From Closterium sp. NIES-65 (lineage: Eukaryota > Streptophyta > Zygnematophyceae > Desmidiales > Closteriaceae): 64,000 bases of DNA. Numbering within the stretch: the first letter of the stretch is position 1; each line of letters opens with the position of its first letter. The stretch lies in the NCBI GenBank assembly GCA_948144175.1, contig CANXME010002486.1:1054001-1118000 (forward strand), given 5' to 3'. This document shows positions 50,679-61,940 of the stretch, in pieces. Made by a program: the position numbers and the translations under genes. The notes under the pieces are model-generated. The model ran no database searches and was not told the DNA's origin. It was given only the letters and a program-made list of their open reading frames with translations.

Positions 50679-51560
50679 ATGCCGGCCACGGCGGGCCGCG
50701 TTCGCATGCCAGCGAACAACAGGGTGCACAGTAGCGCAGCCCTGCAAACGCACGGCATCTGGCAGAGCGCCATCGGGTACGATCCGTACGCTCCTGACGA
50801 GAAGAAAGCAGCCGACGGCGAGGATAACGCGTACGACAGTTTCCAAGGACTGCTGCAGCTCGCGAAATTGACGGGATCTGGAGCCGACACGTCTCGCGGT
50901 TCGTGCAAGAAGTGCCATCGTGTCGGCCATTTGACGTTTCAGTGCCGGAATTTTCTGACGGCCAAGGAGGACGTTAACGTTCCGGCGGAGCTTGCTGGAG
51001 GGTTGGCCGGCCAGAAACGGCCGGGGATGGAATTCGCGGAAGAGGAGAGTGACGTGTCGCTTAGCGATGATGACGGTGACGGGGATTTGGCTGAAGCGGC
51101 GCGTTCTCGTGGTTTGATACCCTCGAAAGCCGGGGATGGCGCTTCGGAGAAGGAGAAGAAAGGAAACGATTTGAAAAAGAAAGACAAGAAGAAAAAGAAG
51201 CACAAGAAAAAGAGCAGCAGTAAGAGGAAGAGAAGAAAGTCTGACAGTTCAGACGACGATGATTCGTTATCCGACGATTCGTTATCGGATAGTGACGACG
51301 ACGATTCCTCGTCTTCTGACGACGACAGGCGGAGGAGGCGGAGGAAAGGCAAGAAGGAGCGGAAGCGGAGCAGCAAGAGCAAGAAGTCATCGTCACGCAA
51401 GCACAGGAGGCGGAGAGACGAGACTGAGAGTGAGAGTGAGGAGAGTAGTGGGAGTGAGAGTGAGGAGGTGTCTGATGACAGTGATAGCAGCGGTGGGGCG
51501 AGGAGGAAGAGGAAACGGAAGGATAAAGAGGGGAAGAAGAAGCGGAGAGACAGGGACTGA
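50679..51560 (+). CDS. CXIP4: CAX-interacting protein 4 homologue (CCHC zinc knuckle, SR-like tail)
   Basis: Single-exon 293-aa protein. The N-terminal about 95 residues match plant CXIP4 closely: MPATAGRVRMPANNRVHSSA, GIWQSAIGYDPYAPDEKK, SFQGLLQLAKLTGSGAD, then the knuckle CKKCHRVGHLTFQC (CX2CX4HX4C). The rest is low-complexity: DLKKKDKKKKK blocks, SDSSDDDDSLSDD acidic runs and RRRRRKGKKERKRSS. Arabidopsis CXIP4 was found as an activator of the vacuolar H+/Ca2+ exchanger CAX1 and localises partly to the nucleus. The family is also shared with animal SREK1IP1-type RNA-processing factors, so a splicing role is as likely. It starts 349 bp after the PPR-SMR stop on the same strand. Confidence 0.97.
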   Translation: MPATAGRVRMPANNRVHSSAALQTHGIWQSAIGYDPYAPDEKKAADGEDNAYDSFQGLLQLAKLTGSGADTSRGSCKKCHRVGHLTFQCRNFLTAKEDVNVPAELAGGLAGQKRPGMEFAEEESDVSLSDDDGDGDLAEAARSRGLIPSKAGDGASEKEKKGNDLKKKDKKKKKHKKKSSSKRKRRKSDSSDDDDSLSDDSLSDSDDDDSSSSDDDRRRRRRKGKKERKRSSKSKKSSSRKHRRRRDETESESEESSGSESEEVSDDSDSSGGARRKRKRKDKEGKKKRRDRD

Positions 51561-52312
51561 GTTTTGAGACAGTCTAAAAACTTGGAAGTAGTGGGGGTGA
51601 GAGTGAGGAGAGTGGTGGGAGTGAGAGTGAGGAGAGTGGTGGGAGTGAGCGTGAGGAGAATAGTGGGACTGAGTGAGGAGGTGTCTGATTCAGCAGCGGT
51701 GGGTCGAGGAGGAAGAGGAAGCAGAAGGATAAGGAAGGAAGAAGAAGCGGAGAGACAGGGACTGAGGTTTGACTTCACTGTTGTTTGGCACTAACGAATG
51801 TTTTTCAAGTTATCATTTCTGCTGGTTTTCTTGCCCTATTCATGCAGTCATTGAAGCTTGTCAAAATAGATGCGAGAAAGTTTGTTTCAGTACAGCCTTA
51901 ATGAGAGGATATTTGTTCACATATGGTTACATACAATATTAGGTGCAGAGAAGCCGATAACATGGACATTATGCCCTTGTTCGGCGCTGCTATGTCTGCG
52001 GCATTGCCCTGCTTAGAGTGGCACAGCAATCTCTCACACACCCTACCCCTACTGCGATGATTTGCAGTCTATCAACTCCTGCGGTTACGGAATACAGTGC
52101 AAGCTACTTATTTCAGGAAACCACAGCTCTGCCCATTATTACCGCATACCCACCGACCACACTCATTGCAGCCACAGCTCACCCTATGCAACTCCCCTCA
52201 CTGCGCTGGTCCCAGATTGATGTGTAAGCTTAGGGGAGCACTGCTTCGCACCTTCCCTTCTGCTCCACACAGAAGGAGCCTTTCCTCCTGCAACCTCATA
52301 GAAGCCTGATCG
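51561..52312. other. Convergent intergenic region with copies of the CXIP4 3' coding edge
   Basis: 51562-51579 is a degenerate member of the TTTTGAG palindrome (TTTTGAGACAGTCTAAAA). 51585-51770 repeats the GTGAGAGTGAGGAGAGTGGTGG...GGAAGAAGAAGCGGAGAGACAGGGACTGA end of CXIP4, stop codon included. 51780-52312 shows nothing recognisable and must hold the two 3' UTRs. Confidence 0.75.
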
Positions 52313-55300
52313 TCACCCTTGACGCCTCCGAAGCCTCAGATGCAAAAACCCTACTCTCCTTCTCCCAGTCCGGTGCCGAACCCCAGGGAACATACGGCCC
52401 TCCACAGGAGCATTTACCAATCTGGGATCTACCGAACCTCCCAGCTCCACAGGTTCAGGCTCGGGTGTTTCGCCAACAGGGAGGACTGTCAGCTCGCTGC
52501 CGAACCTGGCCGTGCTGCTGGTAACATTGTTACAACAAGCTCCGGTAGACAGCTCATCTTCTTGTGCCAGAGCCGCCATGTCATCTGATTCAAAAGGAGC
52601 TTCAGAGAGCACAGAGCGCAACTTAAAGCCCCCCGGGCTGCCAGGCTCTCGGGGTTTGAAGCTGGAAGCGGGGGGGGATGGGGTGGGCGAGGTTTTGGGT
52701 TTGGGTGGAGGGTCGGGGACAGGCTTGGGGCTGGGCTTGGGACTAGGCTTGGGAGCAGGCTTGGGGCTCGGCTTGGGACTGGGCTTGGGAGCAGGCTTGG
52801 GACTAGGCTTGGGAACAGGTTTGGGGCTCGGCTTGGGACTAGGCTTGGTACTCGGGTTGGGGCTAGGCGTGGGGCTCGGTTCGGGGCTAGGTTTCGGAAC
52901 AGGTTTGGGGCTAGGCTTGGGGCTAGGCTTGGGGCTAGGCTTGGGGCTAGGCTTGGGGGGAGGTGCAGGAGCGTAGAGGCCGTCAGGAGTGGGGTTGATG
53001 AGGGGCTCCCGGCGAAGCATCTCGTAGAAGAGGTCGACCCACACGTCCGGCACCCCAGGCTGGCACCAGTGCAGACAATCGGATCCCTTTTTCTTCTGGC
53101 AGGGAAAGGGAGGAAAGAAAGGGATAATGGGAGTCAGGAGTGGGGTTGATGAGGGGCTCCCGGCAAAGCATCTCATAGAAGAGGTCGACCCACACGTCCG
53201 GCACCCCAGGCTGGCACCAGTGCAGACAATCGGATCCCTTCTTTTGCCAGGGTTTGGGGTTTGGGTTTTACAATGAAAGGAAAGCATGGGAAGGAAAAGA
53301 AGGGAGGGTGGGTATCAGGAGTGGGGTTGATCACTATGGATGCATACAGTGTTCTATCCACATGCATGCTCACACCCCCCTTTTACGGCCTCAAACCACT
53401 CACCCCACCCATGAATCCTCCAATGTGTGCCTCGGGTCGGAAGACACTCATAGTGGTGATGTCCATGCGGCGAACACACACAAGGCACACATGAGCTCAC
53501 ATGAGCTGAGCTTACATGAGCCTACATGAGCTACCCCCCCACAACATGCGGTGTGGCCTCGGGACACTCACCCCGCCCATAAAACCGCCAATGTGAGCCT
53601 CGGGCCGGAAGGCGCTCATAGTGGTGATGTCCATGCGGCGAACGCCCGAGTCTGGAGGGAAGACCTTCTTTTGGATGGGCAGGAACAGCTTCATCTGCAC
53701 GTTGGTGCGCTGTAGCTTGCCCATCTGTTGGGATTGGGTGGGGATTGGGTGGGGGGAAGAGGGGGGAATGGGAAGGGTAGTGGATGCGAGGACAGGGAAG
53801 GCTTGCCTCTGGATGGGCAGAAAGAGCTTCATCTGCACGTTGGTGCGCTGTAGCTTGCCCATTTGTTAGGGATGGGCGGGTAGTGGAGTGGACGGAATGG
53901 GGAAGGGAGAGGGGATGGAAAATGCAATGTAGGCTTGCTTTGGATGGGCAGGATTAGCTTCATTCGTGGCAGCTTCCTGGTCACGTGCACGTTGATAATT
54001 TTAATAGTAATGATAATAGTAATGGTAGTATTAATCACAATAATAGTATAGTATCACTAATAATAATAGTAGTAATAGTATTTATAACAGTATTACTGAT
54101 AATAATAACAACAGCAACAATAAAATATTAATAATAATCTAATAGTATAGTAATAACCAAAACATTCTCAGGGAAGACTGGCACACTACCGAACCCCGAA
54201 CCGAAGCTACCTTTTATGCCTCACCTCCTGCGCTGCGCGTTTCAGCCTCACCTCGTTCGCATTCAGCAGCCTTGCAGGTGACCCACACACGCCGTTGCTG
54301 CAAACCTTCTTGGCCGCGTGTAGCAAGTGTCTCAAAGCTACACTACGTGCTGCGAGGAGGCACTCACCTCTTTCGCGTTCAGCATCCGGCCAGGTGACCC
54401 GCACACGCCGTTCCCGCCAACCTTCTTGGCGTTGTGCTGCGGGGGAGCCGTCATGAAGAACGGAACAGGCAGCACTTTCCCCAGCTTCTTGCGATTGCTG
54501 AAGTGCGTGCGAACGCTCGTCAGGGCTTGGCTGAGAATGGGCGGTCGAGGGAGGGGAGGAAATGCAGTGGGGGGAGTGGGTGTGTGCATGCATAGGGTAC
54601 AGAAGCAGAGGCAGAAGCAAAGGCAGAGGCAGTGGCAGAGGCAGAGGCAGAGGCAGAGGCAGAGGCAGTGGCAGTGGCAGAGGCAGAGGCAGAGGCAGAG
54701 GCAGAGGCAGTGGCAGTGGCAGTGGCAGAGGCAGAGGCAGAGGCAGAGGCAGTGGCAGTGGCAGAGGCAGAGGCAGAGGCAGAGGCAGAGGCAGTGGATG
54801 GCACCAGCTACGTATTTTGAGAATTCTCAAAAAACATACAACAGCTGCGGCTCACCTGTGCGGCTGGTACTGGTCGACGCTCAGCTTGCTACACCATTCT
54901 CGGGCCCTTGGAAAGAGAGTGTGTTTTGAAGAGACCAGATAAAACAGAGGTTTCAACACAAACGGCTCACCTGTGCGTCTGGTACTGGTCGACGCTCAGC
55001 TTGCTCCAGTTCTCGTTCGCATACACCATGCGCGCCCCCTTGGACAGCGAGCAAGAGAGGAGACCCACCAGCTACAAATCACCTCCGCACCGTGCAAATT
55101 ACCCACCTGTGCGCCTGGTACTGATCCAGGCTCAGCTTGCTCCAGTTCTCGTTCGTATACACCATGCGCGGCCCCTTGGAGAGCGAGCGCCAGTGCGTGG
55201 TGGTCTCGAGCAGCACCGCATCCCACTCGTCCAGGTAGCGCGCCCACTGCGGGTTGGGCGTGGCCACGTCTATCAGACAGTCGGCTGGGTTCGGGTCTGT

Positions 55301-57760
55301 TATTCCTCCGACCTTGGCTAGCATTGTGGCGTCTGAAAGTAAGTGTGGAGGAGGAGGCATAGGAAGAGAGGGAGAAGAGAGAAAAGAACAAGTTGAGAGG
55401 GAGGAGCGTGGCGTTGAGCTGCGGAATGGAATAATACACGTACACCACGACCTCGATAATACTGCACATGCCACCCCACTGCAACCCCTCGATAATACTC
55501 GTAAAATGGCGTACTCTGGTTGATGCGCAGTCGTCCCAGAGCATGACGATCGTGGCGTTGAGGTCCGGGATGGAATAACACAGTACACGTACACCACGAC
55601 CTCGATAATACTGTACATGCCACCCCACTGCCACCCCTCGATAATACTCGTAAAATGGCGTACTCTGGTTGATGCGCACGATGTAGTCGTCCCAGAGCAT
55701 GACGATCGTGGCGTTGAGCTGCGGGATTGAGTTCACATAAGCCACTGCCTCGGGATGTACGATTCCCATAAGCCCAAATTTCTACACTACAACGTGAATA
55801 GATTTATCGCTTATGTGCTGTATCTAGGGTGTAGCGAGAGAACGTACTCTGGTTTATCCTGACGAGGTAGTCGTCCCAGAGCATGACGATTTTGGCGTTT
55901 AGCTGCGGGATCGAGTACACGTAAGCCACTGCCTCGGGCGAATCCTTGGACCACGCGCCGCCGTCCAACGTGCGCAGCTCGGGCTTCGGACTCACCCAGT
56001 ACTGCTGGTTTATCTGTAGAGACATTGGGGGGAATTGGGTGTAGTTATTTCGGTTATATGCATGTGGACCGAGGCAGTATTCTCGAAGCTGTTCACTTCA
56101 TCCGCCGATCCAGTCATTCAATGAGCGCGGCTCGGGCATTGGGCTCACCCAGAACAGAGGAGAGGCAAAGGGGAGACAGGGAGATTCGGTTATGAATATA
56201 TTGGCTTTCATGGTCAATGACGGTTCTCACGTCATTCGTCATTTGAAACCTCTATCAACGTGCACGGCTCCGGATTCGGACTCAACGGGTTGCGTCGGTT
56301 CATGCACAAAGCTGGGGAAATTAAGGTGGTATATTGGTTTTGTGGTTGAGAATCGCAAGCACGCGCACATGCTCGCAACATAGCTCTCACACAACGCATG
56401 AATGCACACGCTCACGGGCACTCACTCAATCACATGAACACGCACATGTCAAGAACACACACTCGCCTGGCAGAGCAGCTACAGTTTTTGAGTTTCAACT
56501 AAACTGCCAAATAATACTGTCAGCAGATAGACGTAGCAGACGTTGTTACACACAAACACACGTGAACACACCTGGCAGAGCAGCGACGGTACGAAGTTTG
56601 CGCTCGTGAGCGAGTCGCCAATGATCGCAATCTGCTTGTTCTTTATCAGCTGATAATACACACACACGCACACCCCCCTAACCCTCCCCCTCTCCCCCGT
56701 TCCCTTCCACACACCCACACAAGCACTCACAACCCCCCCTCACCCTCCCACACTCGCCTGGCAGAGCAGCGACGGCACGAAGTTGGCGCTCGTGAGCGAG
56801 TCGCCGATGATCACAAACACTCACAACCCCCCCTCGTCTCCCCCCCCCCACACACTCACCTGGCAGAGCAGCGACGGCACGAAGTTGGCGTTCGCGAGCG
56901 AATCGCCGATGATCGCAAACTGCTTGTTCTTTACTAGCTGATAATACACACACACGCACAATCCCTCCACCCTACCCCCTTCTTCCCCCCGTTTTCCGTG
57001 ACATGCATACGCAAACACTCTCCACCCCCCTCCTCCGCCCCCCACACACTCACCTGGCAGAGCAGCGACGGCACAAAGTTAGCGCTCGTGAGCGATGATC
57101 GCATGTTTTGAGTCCACTCAAAACATCCTCCCCCCCACCCCCCACACACACACGTGAACACACCTGGCAGAGCAGCGAAGGCACAAAGTTGGCGCTCGTG
57201 AGCGAATCGCCAATGATCGCAAACTGCTTGTTCTTTATTAGCTGTCCGAAGTGACTGTAGCGTTGTGATAGCGGGAGAGGGGGGAGAGCGGAGCATATGG
57301 AAGGGGGAGCAGGAGTGGTTGGTTGAGGGGAGGGGAGGGGAGAGGGGAGCAAATGCAAGGGGGAGTAGGGGTGGTGAGGGGAGGGGATGGGTCGGGAAAA
57401 CCGGGGGTTGGGGAGAGAAGAGACCCGTGCTGAAATTCTCTGCCTACATAGATTAAGGACCATTCGTGAAGAGACGGCGGGCTTCTTGATGGGATGGGCT
57501 GGGAGGGTGTGGGGAGTGGATGCGATGTGGCGACGCTCATTGGGAAGCGTAGCCTGCACTTGTTCGTACGTACGTTCGGTTGAATCGCACAATTCTCTTG
57601 CAGCTTGTTGAATACCACGAGTAGCGTACGTACGCGCTGTCCGGCCTCCCGTTCGTACTGCAACGGGTCAAGTTGAACTGCAAACGGAAACGGAACAACC
57701 AAAGTCTCTGTCAGTTGTCACTTGTAAAGAAACGTGCGTCCACTGCCAAAAATATTGTGC

Positions 57761-57800
<40 letters not shown>

Positions 57801-58128
57801 CCCTATCAATCAGGAAACCCAAAAAAGAGGCTGTTGAAAAATGAAACCTTACCAGAAAGGGGCATGAGTCTTGATATGGCGGTCGGTTGCCGTCAACTAC
57901 CCACCGGCCCTCGAAAATATTGCAAACCGGGGCTGACGCGGCCGGCAAAATAACCGGACAGAAAGCACTGGTCGTCACAAGGAGCAGAACCGCGAGCCAA
58001 ACCGCGTCCCGCGGCGCCTTAAGAGACAATGGGAGCCGAACCGCATGTGGATACTGTAGCTGATCAAGAGGCGTGCGGCGGACAGAGCAGCGGACTAAAT
58101 CGTGTGGCGGTGAGGTGGTTTGCGCCAT
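52313..58128 (-). CDS. Trichome-birefringence-like (TBL/PC-esterase) protein with Lys-Pro-Ser repeat tail
   Basis: Eight minus-strand exons join in phase: 58128-57853, 57677-57574, 57254-57164, 56013-55848, 55332-55107, 54530-54368, 53724-53572 and 53095-52313, giving 653 aa (an in-frame ATG at 58158 adds ten). Order: type II signal anchor [23 protein letters not shown] domain [24 protein letters not shown] with [12 protein letters not shown]; the catalytic Ser motif [13 protein letters not shown] (GDS); [32 protein letters not shown]; and the DxxH box [25 protein letters not shown] proteins are Golgi O-acetyltransferases of xylan, mannan and pectin. Family members normally end soon after the DxxH box. 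This one continues for about 230 residues of (KPSP)n-type repeat and an acidic/Pro end. Exons 3, 4, 5, 6, 7 and 8 all have partial copies in the introns. Confidence 0.93.
52680..52970 (-). repeat. Coding 12-bp repeat, (Lys-Pro-Ser-Pro)n, in TBL exon 8
   Basis: Units of GGCTTGGGGCTA (plus strand) and variants encode [11 protein letters not shown] with occasional PVPKP, PAPKP and PEPSP. Open throughout and in frame with the TBL domain. Confidence 0.95.
53110..53255 (-). repeat. Copy of the 5' edge of TBL exon 8
   Basis: Repeats the acceptor and the [32 protein letters not shown] coding stretch almost exactly. If spliced it would stay open up to the next stop. Copies of exon 7 edges lie at 53395-53475 and 53800-53865. 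Confidence 0.9.
54602..54797 (+). repeat. Hexanucleotide array (GGCAGA/GGCAGT)n in TBL intron 5
   Basis: About 32 units alternating A and T at the last position. Arg/Gln, Ala/Glu and Ser/Ala frames over it are spurious. Confidence 0.96.
54815..54832. repeat. Perfect 18-bp palindrome, core AATT
   Basis: TTTTGAGAATTCTCAAAA in TBL intron 5, directly after a hexanucleotide array. Confidence 0.95.
54955..55080 (-). repeat. Copy of the 3' edge of TBL exon 5
   Basis: Reads [21 protein letters not shown] against [21 protein letters not shown] in the exon, with a donor. A second, shorter copy lies at 54850-54890. Confidence 0.88.
55440..55770 (-). repeat. Copies of the 3' part of TBL exon 4
   Basis: Three copies of [23 protein letters not shown] / [12 protein letters not shown] (starting near 55770, 55590 and 55530) follow the functional exon. 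Only the 55848 copy has the GTACGT donor in the phase that joins exon 5. Confidence 0.87.
56570..57110 (-). repeat. Four copies of TBL exon 3 (GDS exon)
   Basis: Copies near 57060-57110, 56860-56945, 56757-56815 and 56570-56650 repeat [20 protein letters not shown] with the GTGxGT donor. Two of them also carry the NKQ upstream part and acceptor. Together with 57254-57164 this makes five versions of the catalytic-serine exon. Confidence 0.9.
57106..57123. repeat. 18-bp palindrome, core TCCA
   Basis: TTTTGAGTCCACTCAAAA in TBL intron 3, between exon-3 copies. The arms extend to 10 bp (ATG/CAT). The core differs by one base from TCGA. Confidence 0.93.
57762..57799 (+). repeat. Poly-A run (38) in TBL intron 1
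   Basis: Possibly the tail of an old retroposed insertion. I could not identify a body or TSD. Equally a plain homopolymer. Confidence 0.7.
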
Positions 58129-58158
58129 GGTCAGGAGCAGCTGAGGTGGCTGCTTCAC

Positions 58159-59693
58159 CCAGCCGAGGAGGCTGCTTCACCCAGCCGAGGTGGCTGCTGA
58201 CGTGGCTGCTCTACAGAACTCAATACTCCCGAATGACTAAGCGCTCAGTGTTGGCGCGTCGTGATCGCGACGTCGACCCGGTACTGTCTCGCTCTATACG
58301 GATCGGAGCTCATAAAAACTGCTCTAGTAGACGCATCATGTCACCATAACTGGTTCGAGAAGGCTCTAAACAGTTCTAGACTTGGAACTCATGGCCAAGA
58401 ACTAATCAGCTGAATGTGGTGACGCGTGCTGAAGCAGCTCGCACTACCGAGCCAATAATGCTATGCCAAGAGATATGGTAGTTGTTAACGAAAGAATGTC
58501 AAATTGCTTCGCTGATGCCGCTAAGCAGCTGAGAGATGGTGACTTGCTACAGCGGTGGGTCCGAAAATAGACATAAACGTTGCAGAGGAGATGACTAAAG
58601 TTCAGTGGATGGCCTCGTCTACGAGTACATGAAAAGGCAAGAGCAGATAGATGATCCGTACAAAAACAATTGCCGACAACAAGTGAGCGACTATCGTCAA
58701 CAGTAAACGGGTTTTGAATTAAAAGGCAGGCGGATGCGCCCAGGCTGTCAAGAAAGAGAGACACGGTCGGCAACAGAGGTCCACTGATGAAGATGAAGGT
58801 CTAAGATGGGGTGGGAGTGAGGATTGCTGGGCTGGGCGTGAAACTGCTGTTCCAGGTCATGGGAGGAACTGATAGGCGCGATTTTTGTGTTGTGTCTTCC
58901 CCCCCACACCAGCCATTCCTTTCCAGACACACAACGAGAAGCAGCTCTGCGTGACGGACGGAGCTGCTCAGACCAGCTTCACATGCCAAGCTCAACTCAA
59001 TTGACCACGGAAGAACCTCTTTCTTGTAGTCAGGGACGCGGGTCGCTGAGCTCTGAAATGGAAGGCAAACGTACGGCTGAGAATAACGTGCTGTGTGAAA
59101 GCAATTTCGACGGTTGGATGAGAAAGTATGGAGGAATTGAAGCTGACCGGAGTCAAGGTTTATGACAGTATTGGTTGGGGAGCACCTTGGAACGAGCCGC
59201 ACTGTATCGAAATGTAGCGCCGACTGCGCATTTTAGCCCAAAATGGCGACACGAGATTGGCCTGCCCTGTGTGTTCACCTGAATCACCTCTCCAACCCAC
59301 ACCACCACACCGCAACGCACCGATTTTTTCAAACTGGCACAGGCGCCGCCACCAGCCATAGAACACCCAGCTCCCCAAGCATGCCCTGATTCCCTCCCAG
59401 ATAACCTCCCCCAACCCAGCCAGCCACACGGGGGAGGGGGGGATTTCATCCGCAAACAAAATCAACCAGCAGGGTAACTCCCAGACCAGACGGATGGGTG
59501 GCGGAGGTTGGAGGCGGGGAGAATTTAACAGCGAGGGATGCGGCAGCGCGCCTGGCCCTAGCATGCCATTGGCGCTCTGCCCAGCACAAATACAGCCACC
59601 GACTAAATGTGGGCCTCGATTCGTCACCACCAGCGCGGGCTATCAGAGTTACGTTTTCGTGGACGCTTGCAAGCAACGACATATGCGAAATGT
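58159..59693. other. Intergenic: TBL 5' flank and left flank of the gypsy element
   Basis: Starts with a 24-bp tandem repeat (GGTGGCTGCTTCACCCAGCC, about 58140-58200). No family match in the remaining ORFs, the longest being 156 codons. Confidence 0.5.
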
Positions 59694-59698
59694 GTGGC

Positions 59699-60040
59699 TG
59701 TTACGAGTGCAATTGAGTGAGCGAGCTAGAATTGCACTATCTAAGCAAGAGTACAATGAGCGAAGGCATGAGCGAAGAAAATATAGCGAAACTACAATGG
59801 TAACGGTAATGGACTGTGGTTGTCGCGCGACGGGCCTGGGACTGAGGTTTGGGAAAATGTCGAAGCGGAGGCCCGGGAGCGGGTTACCCGCCGAGCCGTG
59901 AGGTCGGGGTGCGACATGCGGAAGTGGTAGGAGGGTTGTCGATGCGAGAGTTTGCGAGTGGTAACGGTGCTGACTGTGGTGCTACAGTGGTGTACGCGCC
60001 GAGCGTGGACGCGAAGTAAGGAAAATGAATTTTCCTTACA
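59699..60040 (-). repeat. 3' LTR of the gypsy element
   Basis: 342 bp from TGTAAGG (minus strand, at 60040) to CACTCGTAACA (59699). The boundaries are confirmed by the solo LTR at 7957-8278, which has the same ends and a perfect TSD. The flanking 5 bp at 59694-59698 are GTGGC. The matching 5' copy is outside the window. Confidence 0.85.
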
Positions 60041-60055
60041 CTACCCCCCCCCCTA
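60041..60055 (-). other. Polypurine tract of the gypsy element
   Basis: AGGGGGGGGGGTAG (minus strand) directly before the LTR, the second-strand primer. Confidence 0.8.
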
Positions 60056-60597
60056 AGGAGGTCCTCCTTGTTAAGAATATGTTTGTATGCTTTTATTATA
60101 AGTGCACTGTTCGAAGTGTGCTTACAGGGGCTCGCCACAGCGAGGGATTTGAACCTGGTGGCGAGTCAACGGGCCGCAACCGAACACAGCAGTTGCGATC
60201 CGCGTGGCAGCTCAAGAGTCGAATCGACAGCAGGAGTGATCGTCTACAATACGCGAAACTGACATGCGGGGCGCGGCAGGATACCGCGCCCTTGCCGAAG
60301 CTGAAAAGTCTCGTCAGCGCGACTGTAACAAGGCAACCCAAGCGACGCAGCGCAACTGTTATACAGTTGCGCCTTGGTAACTGTTTGCCCTATGCGTTTG
60401 CTATATAACAGAATGTAATGCCTTGCTCATATTACACAATTCTCAAGCTTGTGTCCGGCCTACCCTCGGCCGCTGCTTTGGCACCACGTTACAAGCCAGG
60501 AGAGCTACCTCTGAGTGACCAATAGCCCCGCCGTAGGGACGTCGTTAATTCCTAGAGCTTCCGCTGCGCTCTAGCGACTTCTTATTTCCAACACTCC

Positions 60598-61940
60598 TTA
60601 CGAAAGTGTGTGGACATCCCTGAAGTTTCGGCTGCGCAGATACTCTGTAAGGACGAGGTGGTTTCTGACTCTGTCCAGGGGAACCCAGTTGTCTTCAGTG
60701 GGTGTACGGTCTTTCCAGCGGATCAGGAACTATATCCTTCGGGCTCCTCGAGGGTCACGAACTCTGTGGCCCGAAATTTTCTCGGGTGTGATGATTGGTT
60801 CAGTCGGCGGTCGTGCCATGCTGGCTGGGCGATTTCGTGGCAGTTGGCTTGTGGACGGGACGTAAGGGCGAAGCAGGCTGACGTGGAATGAGGGGCTGAT
60901 GTACCAGTCAGTGGGGAGGAGGAGGTGGGCGGTGACGGGCGTAATCATCTGGCTTATGCGAAATGGCCCACAATATCGGGGGGAGAGTTTTGGGGTGATG
61001 GGCAGTCGGAGGTTCTGAGTGTCGAGTAAAACTAGGTCGTCAGGTTGGTAAGTGACAGGTCGGCGGTGGCGGTCGGCGTTACGTTTAGCGATGATGTTAG
61101 ATTTTTTTATTGCATCTGCTGCCCGGGTCCGTGCTGCTTGTAAAATTTCGGCAAACTGTTGTGCTCGTGGCACCGGGTTGTCGGGATTCGGGGTCATGGG
61201 TACTGTCGGGTCTTGTTCGTAGTTCAGATAAAACGATGACTATTGGGTCATGGCGGATAGTGAGTTGTTGTATGCGAACTCAATGATTGGCAGCTATTGT
61301 TCCCAGGTGGTTGGGTCGTCGCACGTGGCTCGGATGAGTTGCTCCATAGTCTGGTTTGTCCGTTCTCTCTATCCGTCGGTTTCGGGGTGGTACGAAGAAC
61401 TGAACTGTAGTCACGTGCAGAACTGCTGCCACAGGTTCCGCCAGAAGTTGGTGGTAAATTTCGTGTCGCGGTCGCTGATTATCGCTGCTAGTATCCTGTG
61501 CAGTCGAACAAAGGTGGAGATGAAGAGGCGTGCTGTTTTTTCGGCTGTGATTGATTTTTTGCAGGCTGCGAAGTGTGCCATTTTCGTCAGTCGATCGACG
61601 ACGACCAGGATTGCGTCGTTCCCACTCGCCCCGGCCGGTAACCCCGTGACGAAGTCCATTGTCACCTGCTGCCAAGCACGCTCTGGGGGTGGTATCGGCT
61701 GCAACTGTCCTGCCGGCCGCTGCCGTGATGATTTCATAAGCTGGCAAGTGGGACACAATACCACGTGTCATTGTACGTCGGTCAACATTTCGGGCCAGTA
61801 ATAATACCGATGCAGCTGCTACCGTGCTTTCTCTACCCCGAAATGCCCCGAGGTAACTCTGTCGTGTGCCTCCTGTAAGAGTATTTCCCGTAGTAGTGTA
61901 TACCCGGGTACCCAGATGCGGTCGGTCCCAGCTTTACGTA
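60598..61940 (-). pseudogene. gypsy integrase and chromodomain
   Basis: In a different frame from RT: HDRVTSGHFGVEKAR...VVLCPTCQ (HHCC zinc finger), TMDFVTGLP and IISDRDTKFTTNFW (two catalytic Asp), GQRERTNQTMEQ (catalytic-Glu region), the GPFRISQMI and SPSFHVSLLRPY blocks, and a chromodomain FLIRWKDRTPTEDNWVPLDRV ending at TAA 60598-60600. At least five stops. Confidence 0.88.

Noticed and set aside
57762-57799. Poly-A run as the end of a second LINE or SINE
   Set aside because: No body with a Pol III promoter or RT fragment and no target duplication around it could be seen.
58444-59901. Several ORFs of 100-156 codons between TBL and gypsy
   Set aside because: No motif, mixed overlapping frames, partly inside the gypsy LTR.
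60120-60170. B-box-like GGTTCAAATCC on the minus strand as a tRNA gene
   Set aside because: The flanking bases do not form a T stem, no anticodon or acceptor stem is found, and it lies in the 3' leader of the gypsy element.
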